From: Floccularia luteovirens
Lineage: Eukaryota > Basidiomycota > Agaricomycetes > Agaricales > Squamanitaceae
Direction of reading: 5' to 3'
Length of the DNA stretch: 64,000 nt
NCBI GenBank assembly: GCA_009739215.1
Contig: VSJF01000012.1
Coordinates: 248,001-312,000 of the forward strand
The notes below the pieces were generated by a model, which had not been told where the DNA came from, searched no databases, and saw nothing but the letters and a program-made list of their open reading frames with translations. This document shows positions 34,620 to 47,000 of the stretch, piece by piece; position 1 is the first letter of the stretch, and each line of letters opens with the position of its first letter. The translations under genes were made by a program, and so were the position numbers.

Positions 34620-37600
34620 CTATCATCTTGTGCACGGTGCCATTTCCCCCAGGAATATTACACGTTTTGTGTTCTGGCTTCTACTTCTGTTTCCGAAAGA
34701 TATACATATAATGTAACTGTGTGAAGCTATATTAGACTTTACGGCACAGTTGTAAATACATAATTTTGTGTACTTATCTTAGTTTTCAGCTAGATATTTT
34801 TTTTTTGGAGTTTGAGTTGTCAGTGTTCCCATGCACAGGTAATACGTCATGAACATATCATACTGAAGCTAAGCTGTGCTGCAGCATGCCCAGTATAACT
34901 GGTTAACCACTGATTATGGCTTAAGTACAAGCGGTGAATTTCTCTGAAATGATGCTCGGGTGGGCTGTCAGTTGGTCAGTTCGGAAAAAAGTAGTGTTCA
35001 TTGTTCAAACGTTTATCGATACCCTTTGACCGTAAGACATATTCAGCGGCAAAACAGTTTTTTTATAGAGAAATTACATGTTGTAATTCTGTCTTCTAGA
35101 AATAAGTGCAAAAAGCGCCCTAGGTCTTCCAAGCTATCCATTCGCACAATTGAGCTTTGGAATAAACTAGTCTGCAGAGGACTAGTAGATGTGTTCTAGT
35201 AAAGTTTATTGGAATGTTGGAACTGGTCTGGGTTTATTTTGCAAACAAAGACCGTATTGGCCACACACCAAACGACCTAAACACCCAAACATTCATACTT
35301 CAGCTCCTCGACCGTCTTATCATATACAGTCTCTCTTTCAGAAAAGTTGATGTCGTCCCAACCATGATGTATGTAGTTCGTTGATTCGAGTGACTCGGGC
35401 TTGATCGATTTGGTTTTCATCTGAAAAATCACTTAGTCCACGCTCTTCTTCCTATCTTCTTTCTTTTCCCTCTTTGCTTTAAACCACATCATATATGCTG
35501 CTTGTGTCATACCTTTTGTTCCTCCTCTGTTTTGCGATGCTCTTGAAACAATGGGTAAGAGGTGTCGTTCAAACGGTAGTATGCAAGCAGAATAGGTCGA
35601 CATAGTGTCTTCACTTGGGTCGAAGGATGAGTCGGACCCGCATGCGATAGGAGCTGGATGTGAACATTTACGAGCTGGATAACGGAATCGATGGCTGTGT
35701 TATGGTGGGTCGTGGTCGATTTTTTTTCGATGACATCTGCAAATGCATCTCTCGCTGACTTTTTCCTTTTTGCATTTTTGTTACGACTGAACAGCATCAT
35801 CAGACAATGAGGCTATCAATCTATCGATTCTGCTTCTGGTCCTAGTGTATTGATATACAGGTGGCTGACTCATATCTCTGCAATGGTAAACTAACCATGA
35901 AAATAGAGCCGTTGATATTTGGAATTCTAGCACCATCCTGCAAGAACTGACTTGAATGACTTGTTCTCCACAAGCCATATAACTTCCGTAGACCGTATCT
36001 CAGCTGGCTGTTCATTCGATCTTGAACCCCTCTTCAACGTCAGGCTTTACATGTGGTGGGCGTCCCGCCACCCCGTCTTGTTGTCATGATATCGGGATTG
36101 CTTAGCAACGTTTATGACAGTCCTTGAACTTACTGAATTGTTTAAGCCCTGTATTCGGAACTCATTATATGTGTTCGATGACATACCTTCACGAAACCAT
36201 TCGATACCTGCCCCCAAGACATCCCCATTACCATCTTGATGGAACGGTGCGGATTGTTAATCAAGGTCAAGTTATTGATTAATCTTCCTCCTATCGCCAC
36301 AGTCCGACGTATGGTACATCATCACCAACCAAGAGGAATATGACACAAATATATGTAAGTCGCTGGACCTGAGCTCTCCATGGATCTTGGGTGCTCTTTT
36401 TTGTACTGGATCATATCTAGCAAGTTATACGTTGTCAGCAAAAGTGCGGATTGGCCTTCGGACCTGCTCCTTTTACTGGATAGGAGTTGCGGCCTCGTAT
36501 ATTCCCGGTTTTGACGCCGTATATATCGATCCAACAATTTTACCAGCAAAGCATTTGCATCGCCCCGTACTTGATAGAGAGAGATTGGATCCTTGCGGCT
36601 TTTCTGCGTTCGGACGAAGATCGATCCTGATATTGAAGATGCGGCGTGATGTGAGGACTCGTGTAAAAGTGCGCTGCGGTGGTCACAATCCTGGACCTAT
36701 CTGATGCAAGCTGTCGAGAGGACAAGGTTTTCTTTTCTTTCAAAACAAATTTTACACACCACATAATAATAACCAGAAGTATTCCACCCTCTCTGACACA
36801 AATGACGCGCCTATTCAGCCAACTTGGAGGCGATGTTTGGACCCCAGCCTAGACATATGGAACACGAAAGCTTCATGATTTCAATCTAGAGAATCGGAGA
36901 AAATTATTTGGCAGTGGTACTCCCTATTTACTGTTTGGCAAGGCACTCTCAAGTTTCTGGCAATGGCTTCGTTTCCAAACATCGCCAAGCTGGGGTTCCT
37001 ATTATGGGTTTCGTTTTGAAGACTGGGTTCGCGCTTATAGGTCAATTCGCATTTCAAGGGATGACAATATACTCTAGGTCTAGAATTTATACGACAGTCG
37101 CAACCAGGGCAAAACTATCTTCCGGTCCTTGGTTCGTTTTGTGGAGTATAGTTCAATTGCGCAAATGGGAAGTTAAACCGAATTTTATATGTACTCCAGG
37201 GTTCCTTGGTCCGTTCGAACCGAAGCCAGCAGAACACACTACTCAACATAACAAGGTTTGCATCCAGAATATTGGTTTATTACTAATATAAAGTCCGGTT
37301 GAAGAAAGAACATATCCTTGCAACAATTCAAATATCTTCTCTTCGCTGTAGGTGGTTTATTTTCGTGTTATCGTGTTATCTTGCTGAGTGAAATGAACCG
37401 CATGACTTGATGAAATCCAACACGTCATGTTAAGTTTCCTAGATTGACACATGCGGATGCCATGACGTCTGGGGTACAAGTAATTGTACTTAACATAAAA
37501 AAAGTCCTTGACCGAGTGAAACTTGAAGGTACGAAAGACGTCATCAGTACCAGATATAGTAAGACGCAGATCATTTAAGACGGTCTCGACCATGCTTCTG

Positions 37601-38545
37601 CTTCTGAAATATTCGGAACCAATCGCCCTCAGTCCTCGATTGATCGTTGTACATACACGGGTTACTATTATTTCCTTTATATGACTGCTCGCTTCAATTG
37701 CACTTATATCATCGTTCTTGTCGCCCTTTCATGCCCTCCCCAACACTCTCCCCCAAAAACTCGTCAGAATTGTGGTATACTACATGCGTACTTTTGATTG
37801 CCGGGTTTATATGTGTAAGTTGTATATATTGTCCAGATGACACTTTGTCCTGAAATTTGTATTCTATGACGAGGATTCTTTGACGTGTAATTTGCGCAAT
37901 GCACTGTTATATTCACGTGTAATACATTGCGTATTATTATTTCGTTAAATAGTATGATTGGACGATCCCTCGGCACTTGTTTTTGAGGGACGACCCGTAG
38001 TCCCTGCAAGGTTATGTCCAAATACCTCACCTGCCGCTATGTATTAAGCACAGGCTATTGTGTAATGCTGTGCTGATTTGGATTATCATTCATCATTAAT
38101 AGCATCATACCAGCAAGTTTGGGAAGGAGAGCGACGCCAACGGTCGGGAGTATGAGTCAGTTACAGGAATACATTCGAAAGAGGCGTTTCCGAGGACTGG
38201 ACTAGGTGTGTGCTTCGAAAGGTCCAAGCAACTCCATCTGGTCCCTGATGAGCGCATCGCGGACTGAATAGCATAGGACATCATAAATCTATGACGTCAT
38301 TTGTCATACTTCTACTATATACACTGCCGCCTTGGTCCGTGTCTAGTTTCCATCGATATCATATCTCAATATCACATTCGGCAACCACTCAACAACAACT
38401 TGCTTGAGCCAAATCCGAAAATCCTAAAGCCACAAGGATCTATAGGCCTTTTTTGTTTACAGTATTTCCTTTATATGTATATGGCTTTCCTTCTCCACCT
38501 TCACACTGATTGTCTAACATAGCATTTTTTTTTTCATCAGATACT
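34620..38545. other. Long stretch (3.9 kb) without a recognisable gene
   Basis: No domain, conserved block or consistent exon chain was recognised. The longest frames (36908-37291 plus, 36387-36704 plus, 35507-35978 minus) show no motif. The 35507-35978 minus frames are the most coding-like, since two consecutive frames could be joined, but there is no family match. The right end (38300-38545) is the promoter and leader of the YTH gene. Confidence 0.4.
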
Positions 38546-41500
38546 ATGCCAGAAGTTTTGCTGGGCAACCCAACACCACGTCATCCACCTGCATCTAATG
38601 AGAATGGAGCAGAACCAAAAGGTAAGCTGTCACGTGGATGAGAGCACGTGACAAAATCTCTTTGCAACAAATCAACAAAAAATGTAAAATTGTCCAGTCG
38701 TTCGACAACAGGAGGGGTGGATTGTTACCTTAAATCTGTTATTTTGCGGGGGTTTACTTCTCCCTTGCCATGCACAATACTCACTTAATGTTCTAGATTT
38801 ACACTTGGCGTCAACGAAAGACTTGGCTTGTGTTATTCCTGGTAGGACGTTCTAGCAACTTCTGTGCTGATCGCGAATGCTAATGCGAATTCGGTATCAG
38901 CTTTTTATGAAAACCCAGCCACTCCTACACAACTGAGCTCGCCATTGCCATCACAATCGAGTCAATTTGGTGATGCTAGTGACGGTATGTCGGATTCTTC
39001 TTCCATGCCCGATCAATCCAAGACAGGATACAATCGACGACGCTCCCGATCTCAATTGAATACCGTCTCCACACCACAAGTTTCACGTCCATCCCAACCT
39101 TCGGCGCGCGGTTATGTCTTACAGCCGTCTCAGAATTCTCCAGATGTTCAGTCACCCGTTAATTTTCAACCACCTATCCATTATCAATCTGGTGCGCTGC
39201 CATACAATGTTGGACAACACATGATTCCTGCACAGCCCTCCTTACGATTATCACACTCTCCACCAACCTTTGGATATACACACACGTTTCATCATCCAGG
39301 GGTTGCAGATAGGAACATGGTGCCGACGAACATACACGGTAGCTATCAAACGATGTTACAAGCTCCTCCTGCACATGTCTTCCAGTATCGGCGTCACTCG
39401 CCAGACCAAGCATCTACACCAAATACCTTGTATCCTGGACTCAACACGGCTATGGCATATCAGCATCATCAAATGAACTCGTCCCATTCTGCAAGCTCTC
39501 CACTTGCTACCTCTCAAAATCAAAATAATTCTCACTCCCCCTCCTTTATAGGCGCGGGGCAATACCATTCTTTACGATACCCTTCATCTATGCCGTCACC
39601 TCAATACACTTACCAACCTCAAACATTTTCTACTCCCCCTCCATTGTACACATCTCAATACGCTACTACTGCTCCTTATCTCCAGCATTTTGCTTCTCCT
39701 ACCGACACAGACCCACAGGGAATATGGTGGTACATGCCCCATGGGGCACCTATGGCTTCGTCACAGCAATATGACAGTGGTACGACCTCATATACAGGAC
39801 ACTACCCTGTGCCGTATTCATCAATGGGGCAACACGATACTAATGGGTCTTATTTTGCACCCATACCATCCTCTTCTGCGCTAGGTCCCTATCATGCGAA
39901 TCAAGCACCACACGCCACCACCCCATCTACAGAGAATCCACCATCGCCTAGATCGAGTGCAAACATCTCAGGAGGTGCGGTCAATGTAGAATCTGCTGTT
40001 TCTTCAGGTAGTGGACGCCCCGGATCTAGTGACCGACAAATTATTCGTCGCTCATATCACCCGAACCCCCCTGCTCACCGGTCAGAGTGGGTGATGTGGG
40101 CGGGCAATGTTCCATCAGATGCGACACATACTGAATTATGGAATTTTTTCAATCAACGGCAGGAAGATGCTACATCTAGCGAGGGCCAATCCACTGGAGT
40201 TCTCTCGATTTTCCTCATTTCTCGCTCAAACTGTACGTTCGTCAATTATGAAGACGAGAAAAATCTTCTGGAGGCTATATCCCGGTTTAATGGAAACCCT
40301 ATGCGCCCAAACGATCCTAGGTGTCCACGCTTAGTGTGCCGAGTCCGTAGAAAAGACGATGATCTGAAAGCGGGTGTTGGTGGACAGCGAGGAATGGGTA
40401 TGCACATACGTTGGGTCAAAGATCTGAAGGGCAAGCAACATACACTGCAAGAAGAGCCTGATTTTCCTCCCGCATCTCCAACAAGCCCTGTTGATAGTGC
40501 TTTTCAGGCTGTGTCTTCTGTGTCTTTGTCAAGTGACGAAGAAGGTCGTCAACATGAACATCCCATGCATTCCAGTAGTTCAGGGTCTTTCACTTCGAGT
40601 AATTCTAGCTTGTTGGCGCGGTACTTCCCGCAACGTTACTTTATTCTTAAATCTTTGACGAAGGTGAGAATTTTCATGAGAGACTATCAATTTCTGACCT
40701 TTCCCTGGCAGGAAGATTTAGATATCAGCGTGGCGAGTGGGCTTTGGGCAACACAAAAGCACAATGAAGGGATCCTTGACCAGGCATATAGAACGAGCAA
40801 AGACGTGTTTTTGATTTTCTCCGTAAACAAAAGTGGAGAATTTTACGGTTATGCAAGGTATGTCAACTACTGTTATTTAACCTAACTCTGAAACTGATGG
40901 TATTACCTATTCCAAGGATGGCTGGACCTGTCCGACGTGGTAAACACACCGTTTCGTGGGCTTCACGCCGCGATATGAAGTCTCCAACTTCACCTCATTC
41001 AAGCAGTGGTTTTGCAAGCCCTGATGGTTATGGGAAAAAAGGGACTCCAAAAGAAGCTGTTTTTTTCTCACCTTCTGACGGTCGCCTTGTGGACAGTTCA
41101 CCTTTACCTGTTGATGGTTCCAATCCATTGCAGGATGAATCGCGTACTCCTGGCCCTACTGTTCAACTTCCCCAGTCTGCTCCTGCAGAGATGATGCATG
41201 TTCATCATAACATCACGTTGCGCACCCCACCGACAAAGTACAGTCTCGACCAACTCGTCAAAGAGGCTACCCAACGTGTTCATAAGATGGATGGATTTGA
41301 ATTAGACCCATCGGCTCCGATTCGTGCTATTCGTTCGAAACAAAGCTCTGCGCCAACCGATGGCCAGAGTGTTAGCTCTCTAGGAGTTACTCCACTGCAA
41401 GCGGTGGCTGAGGAGGAGGAGAAGGGCAACGAAGATGGTGTTCTGGATGGGCAAATTGGAGATGGGAAAGATGAAGTGTGGGGTGATTGTTTCCAAGTGG

Positions 41501-41757
41501 AATGGTTGTGTACCGAAAAGCTGCCTTTCTATCGGACTCGCCATTTACGTAATCCATGGAATCATGACAAAGAAATCAAGATATCGAGGGATGGAACCGA
41601 GTTGGAGCCTGGGATTGGGCATAAGTTGATGGAGGAGTGGGGACGGCCAGCAGACCAACATCCACCCCGGTCTGCGACCACTGGGAAGTCGGCAGCTAAA
41701 CGAGGTAATCCAAAATATAGTACGCAAGGGAAAGAGGTCAAGGAGGGACTATCATGA
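38546..41757 (+). CDS. RRM plus YTH domain protein (m6A-reader type)
   Basis: A likely first exon starts at ATG 38546 (MPEVLLGNPTPRHPPASNE). The long exon then begins near 38898 (AFYENPATPTQLSSP) through one or two introns that I inferred. The first 370 residues are disordered and rich in Ser, Pro, Gln, Tyr and His. An RRM-like domain follows (about 40087-40430): WVMWAGNVPSDATHTELW as RNP2 and SNCTFVNYEDEKN as RNP1. The YTH domain begins at RYFILKSLTKEDLDIS (an intron splits it at about 40660-40710), continues with SGLWATQKHNEGILDQAYR and FYGYARMAGPVRRGKH, and resumes after a low-complexity insertion of about 180 residues with CFQVEWLCTEKLPFYRTRHL and RNPWNHDKEIKISRDGTELEP. YTH domains bind N6-methyladenosine in RNA, with the Trp in SGLWATQ a cage residue. 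The stop is at 41755-41757. Confidence 0.88.
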
Positions 41758-42289
41758 TCACGAATACACGAACGACGATCACATCAAAATTATACTCAAA
41801 AACTATGTGCATAATGAAACACGCTAGTACTCAAATCACAGCATCATCCAACTCACAATCATGTGCGATCTTCCTTGCCTCTCTGTTTACTTGGGTCTTT
41901 TCTGATGGTTATTACAGTTTCTGCTTACTCTGCGACAGGAAACTCTTGCCATTCACGAAACAAGACTGTCATTCATTTACTTTGGGATTCATGTTGGGAC
42001 AATTATCTCTACATCAGGTTGTTTTCTCGTCGTGCTTTCTTGGCTTGCCACATCTGCACATAGTCGTTAATTTCTGTAGCTATAGTTAGATTTACAACTG
42101 TAATGCCTTGTATCAGTGGCTTTATACACGACGTGCCATGGTGTCATGGTTTTGCATTTCACATACTAGTGCTCGACATCTATTCTGGGATAAGTCTCAC
42201 ATGTCTTAATTACTTGATTATTTATCCCAAGTACTCTCTCTTGGTGACATTAATCATCCCTGAAGGCTTGAATTTCAAGCTCTTCCACT

Positions 42290-43887
42290 ATGCGATTCAC
42301 AGAATTACCTCAGGAAGTTATCGAGGGGGTACTAATATGTTGTGATCCCCTCGATGTCGCACAAGTCGCCCAATGCTGCCAACCATTACGATCAATCATA
42401 TACGGATCAGATGACTCTACCCTATGGCGTTCATTATATCTAGCCCAACCATTAGATGACCCTAGAGAATGTGTCGCTCAGGATGGAACTCCTAGGGTAG
42501 CAATAGATTGGAGAGGAGAACTACAACGCATCGCAAGGGCACGAACTGTCGCTTTGAATGCTCTGGAACCGAAGCGGGGGGAATACGCAATCGTTTTACA
42601 GACATTGCTTGATCTTGTGACGAATGTCCCTCCGATGAGGGCTACAGATTATAGCGATATCTCACACAACTTGCCTTGGGTCGCTGCGATACTTTCGAAT
42701 GGGTTCCTCAGTTTGAGTGAGGAGTATCTCACTAGTGAGGTTGAGAGAGAGAGGCATGCGCGGTTGCATACGTATTATGGGCTTACACGGGATGATACTA
42801 CGAAGGAGAAGAGAGTCGCTTCGCGTGCGTTTGTCTACGATATGCGGAATTATCGGATGGGTAATTCGTATGGACCTTTTACAAGCCAAGGATGTGTGGT
42901 GTGGAGACATGTTCAGGCGTTACACCATGTTATGGCGATGCACCTTGTGGATTTGGAGGAAGGAGAGCAATTTGGGTTCGCGGTGTTCCAGATGAGCCTT
43001 CCATTCACCCAGATTTCGATACCAAGAGGTGTTTGTTTGGATACAGAAGATGATTGGGCTGATATTACTGGTTGTTGGACCGTTTCATTTTGTTTCTGTG
43101 ATCACAGAGAGTTACTTGGTATGTCATCTGTCACTCATCATTCACAGTTTGCGCTAAATTGATATATATTGTGCTATAGCTTACAACGAATCTGTGAGTT
43201 GTCCATGCTTGTGATGAAATAGTAAAGGACTGTTCTGAAGAGTTTGTATCAGGCTGATGAATATGGTGAACTCGAAACATGGTTGTTTGAAGACCCTGAG
43301 TTCAGAGAGGTTTTTCGCTCCTTGGAAGTTGAAATCAAGGTGGAACGAACAATACCAGACCCGAAATATCCTACGCGACCAATAATATTTTTCAAAGGGG
43401 TGATGAAGGATCCATCTACTTCCCAGATGAGAGGGAGAATAACTATGACACCAGACAAGCAAGTGCGGTGGGATTTTGTGCGTTCGGTTATTTTTAAAGA
43501 AAGTTGATATCATATCACTAATTAATGAGGAAAAAGACGTCTGGAGAGCAGAATAATGCTCTTTGGAGGTACTGCCTTGTCTTCTGGATACCGATTTTTT
43601 CCTCGCTAATATAAATTTTTTCTAGCTCTGTTGGAATCCAGATTGGTGGTCTACGTTCCTCGTTTGGAGTATTGGGATCATGGACGACTGTGTTCCATGA
43701 GCATGATGATCCAGTTGGTTGGTTGACCGTCGTTTGGGTATGATCTGTATATGCTGATGAAATTTACCCAGGGCCTTTCTGGTTGCGCAAAACTCGCTCG
43801 CTCAATGAAATCAATAAGGTGCAGCCTGAATCAGGGAGAGCTACCACTACCATACGAGGACAGGGAGGAGGTATACACTATTTTTAA
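42290..43887 (+). CDS. F-box protein
   Basis: It begins MRFTELPQEVIEGVLICCDP, then VAQVAQCCQPLRSIIYGSDDSTLWRSLY, a clear F-box (LPxEvi...Ldp.dv.qvaqccqplR...s..LWr.ly). The rest follows through six exons: the first to about 43121, a 14-nt exon at about 43181-43194 (AYNES), about 43253-43491, about 43530-43561, about 43625-43732, and a last piece to a stop at 43885-43887. The blocks AIDWRGELQRIARART, QDGTPRVA and YTHR-like segments are typical of agaricomycete F-box proteins with no other named domain. It is presumably a substrate adaptor of an SCF complex. The last exons are inferred from consensus splice sites. Confidence 0.75.
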
Positions 43888-44084
43888 GAAGTAAAATATT
43901 ACTGTTTAACAGTAACACTGTACAATTAGTCTGTTGTCACATTAACCTTAAAAGGACATGTAACCATATAATTAAACGTGGGAATGTCCAACGCGTGTCC
44001 TGTACATAAGTAATAAGCACGCACCGAGTACTTTCAAGTCCCATTAAACACTCAGGACTTCTCGTCCATCTACCTGCTTCTTCA

Positions 44085-47000
44085 ATGTCAGACCAACCAG
44101 AAACCCCTCCAAAACCCAAACCGGGCTCCCTGCGCGATAGGATCGCAGCATTTGAGAAGTCATGCTGCTGCCCCAGCAACGGCGGGTCCAGTCCCAGCAC
44201 CGCGTCCCAAACCTGCGGGTTTTGCATCTTGGAAACCCAAACCAGCATCACCACCATCATCACCTGCTAAAACAGATGAACCGGCGATTCCAGCTACCAA
44301 ACCCGGCGGTATGTCCGCCACAGATGCTAAAGAGAGTATTGGCAAGGGGGGAAGCCTTAAAGATCGCATGGCTGCACTGCAAGGTAAAGGTGCATTTGGC
44401 TCCCCTCCTCCCATTGCTCCGAAGCCAGCTCTGGAAAAACCAAAATGGAAACCCCCCCCAGTTGTAGCTGTTCCTGATGACAATGAGAATGAAGAGGGGG
44501 GGCAAAGTACTGCACCGCTCAGGTCACCCCCGCCTACCCAGGAGTCTCACGGCGACGAGTCCGCAAAAAAGTCTGGCGAGGAGGAGACAAGCGCGCCTAC
44601 TGAAGGCGAGGAACAAGGTGCAGATGATCCAGTGGAGGAAGAAAGACAACGTCGGGCGGCTATCGCCGCTCGCATGGCGCGCTTGGGAGGCGCTAGAGTA
44701 GGCATGGGCCCACCCGTATTTGGCACGAAGCCAGTCCCAAAGAGACAATCGACTTCTGAAGGGGCTATCGCCAAAACCAAGGAAGTATCACCCAAATCAG
44801 AAGTTACTGCAGAGGATGATGATGATAACGCGGGATCTGCTTCCATCGGGAAAGGTGATTGAGAAAAGTACATTATCTGTGATATTGCTGAGCTAAACTT
44901 TATACAGATACTGTGATAACCTCGTCATATGGGGAACAGGCACCCATTCTGCAAAGTTCACCACAGCCAGATCTTCAACCATCTTCTGGTAATCCTGTTA
45001 TCTCTAATACTTGATGCAGCGGATGTTAACATACTTTTAAACAATTATTAGAGTATTTCCCGGCACGCAAGAACTCAGAATCCGCGTCTTTCCTATCGAC
45101 CGAGTCTGACCAATCGTCCCGGAGTCCGAGTTCCATGCCAGTCCCATCTGTTCCTCGTCGCACGGGTCCTCCCCGTAGGAAACCTGCCAAGGCTCCAGTC
45201 TCATCTGTATCCGACGAGAAGGTGGAGGAAGAGGCTCGTGTCGAACCTCCTGTACCAACGGAAAATATTCATCTCCCTGACCAAGCATCTCCGGAGGCTG
45301 GTCGTCTGGGCACAGAGCAAACGGATCTCAAGAAGTCAGAAGATGGTGGTTTGGATGCTACTTCTGGAGGAGCTGCTCATCATGATGAGAGAGTCGAAGA
45401 AAAGTTATTTGATGATGCCATCCATCCTGAACCAGATGTTGCTTCAGTTGCACCTAAAGATATACATCATGAAGAGGAACATGCGGTGCACGGTGAATTG
45501 TCGAGGGACGACGAAGGGGAGGTCGAGGTGCAAGCAAAGGAAGACACCATTGCACATGCCACCGAAGAAACAGAAGATGATGAAGAAGCTCGCAAGAAAC
45601 GCATAGCTGAAAGATTGGCAAAGATGGGAGGTGTAAACCCCCTCGCGCTTCCTCCACAACGCAAATCCTCCTCTTCATCCGACGTTGCCCGTTCCCCCCC
45701 AGTATCTCCTCCGGCTAGGTCTTCCAGCTTCCAAAGAGGAAGCTTTGGGTCACTTGATGCTCCAACAAGAAAAGATTCTGTTAGGATGTCGAGCATAGAT
45801 TCGTCTATAGTTCACGAAGAACCCGCTGAAATCGTTACGCTTCCCTCTGAATCTGTGGAACATACATCTAGACAAGACAGCATCATGTCTGTAGACTCGG
45901 TTAGCGACCTTAAATCAAGGATTGATGACGAACAGGATATACAAGATGGTAAATATTAAAACATTCCTTGGTTCACCTTATATAAATCATGTATAACAAT
46001 TGATTATGTTTCTTTCTCCTTCCGTCGTATAGACGATAATCATCCCGACCAAGCCACCTTAGCGACTAGCACGCTCCCAGAAACCGATTCGTATAGTGAT
46101 ACAGATGAAGTTATCGGCCAGGACAAAGATCATAGCACCAAATTTGAGAGAAAATATTCGTCGCATGAGGGTAAAGAACATAAACCTGTCCATCGGACAT
46201 TACATCCTCAGTCAGAACCCGTTTCTGATAATGATGAAGATGAAAACAAGGACGAACATTTGAGGACGCCTGTACATCGGTATAGTACACCAAAGGACCA
46301 ACCAGCCTGGAAACACCCATCACCTCCTCGACGACTTGTACCCCAGGATGACGAAGACGATGTTAACGATGACGACGATAACGATGTTAATGAAGGATCA
46401 GATAACCTTGCTACGTCAACTCTCTTTGTACCTCCCCCTCGTCAACGAGATAATGAAGAGGAGGAGGATCTGGACAATGTCGATACTGATAACGATTCCG
46501 TGCCCCTGCCTGTTCCACACCGACGATCGATGCAGAATGAGACTCAAACAAGCCATACTAGCGAGCCTACACCGCATACAGGGAGGCGAATCCCGTCCCC
46601 GAAGGCGGTTAAAGGCTCCGGGTGGCAACAGGAATCGGACTCAGAAGATGCCCTCCCAACTCGTCCCAGGAGCATACCTAGCCAGGATAATGTAGCCAAA
46701 GTCGAAACTCCACCATCTCGACCACCCGTCCCACAGACATCAAATAGGACTCATGCACCACCTAATCGTCCTGCTCCTATACATAGAACGTTACCTCCCC
46801 CACCTCAGCGAGCTCTTTCTGAGTCATCTGAACAACTTTCATCAATATTAACGACACCATCTGTCTCAGTATCCGATCAGGAAATACTCGATGATGATGA
46901 GGGTGGTGGGTAAATAACATTCTATTCACTCAATAGTATTGACAGATAATTGACAGATCCCATTGATCCTGCATTCCATAGTCCAAGCAGACGAGCGTCA

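Noticed and set aside
36908..37291. 127-residue plus-strand ORF in the large gap
   Set aside because: No motif, no splice-linked neighbours and ordinary intergenic composition; support is too weak to call it a gene.
44160..44483. Minus-strand Gly/Ala-rich ORF
   Set aside because: It is the shadow of the Pro-rich N-terminal part of the BBC1-like gene.
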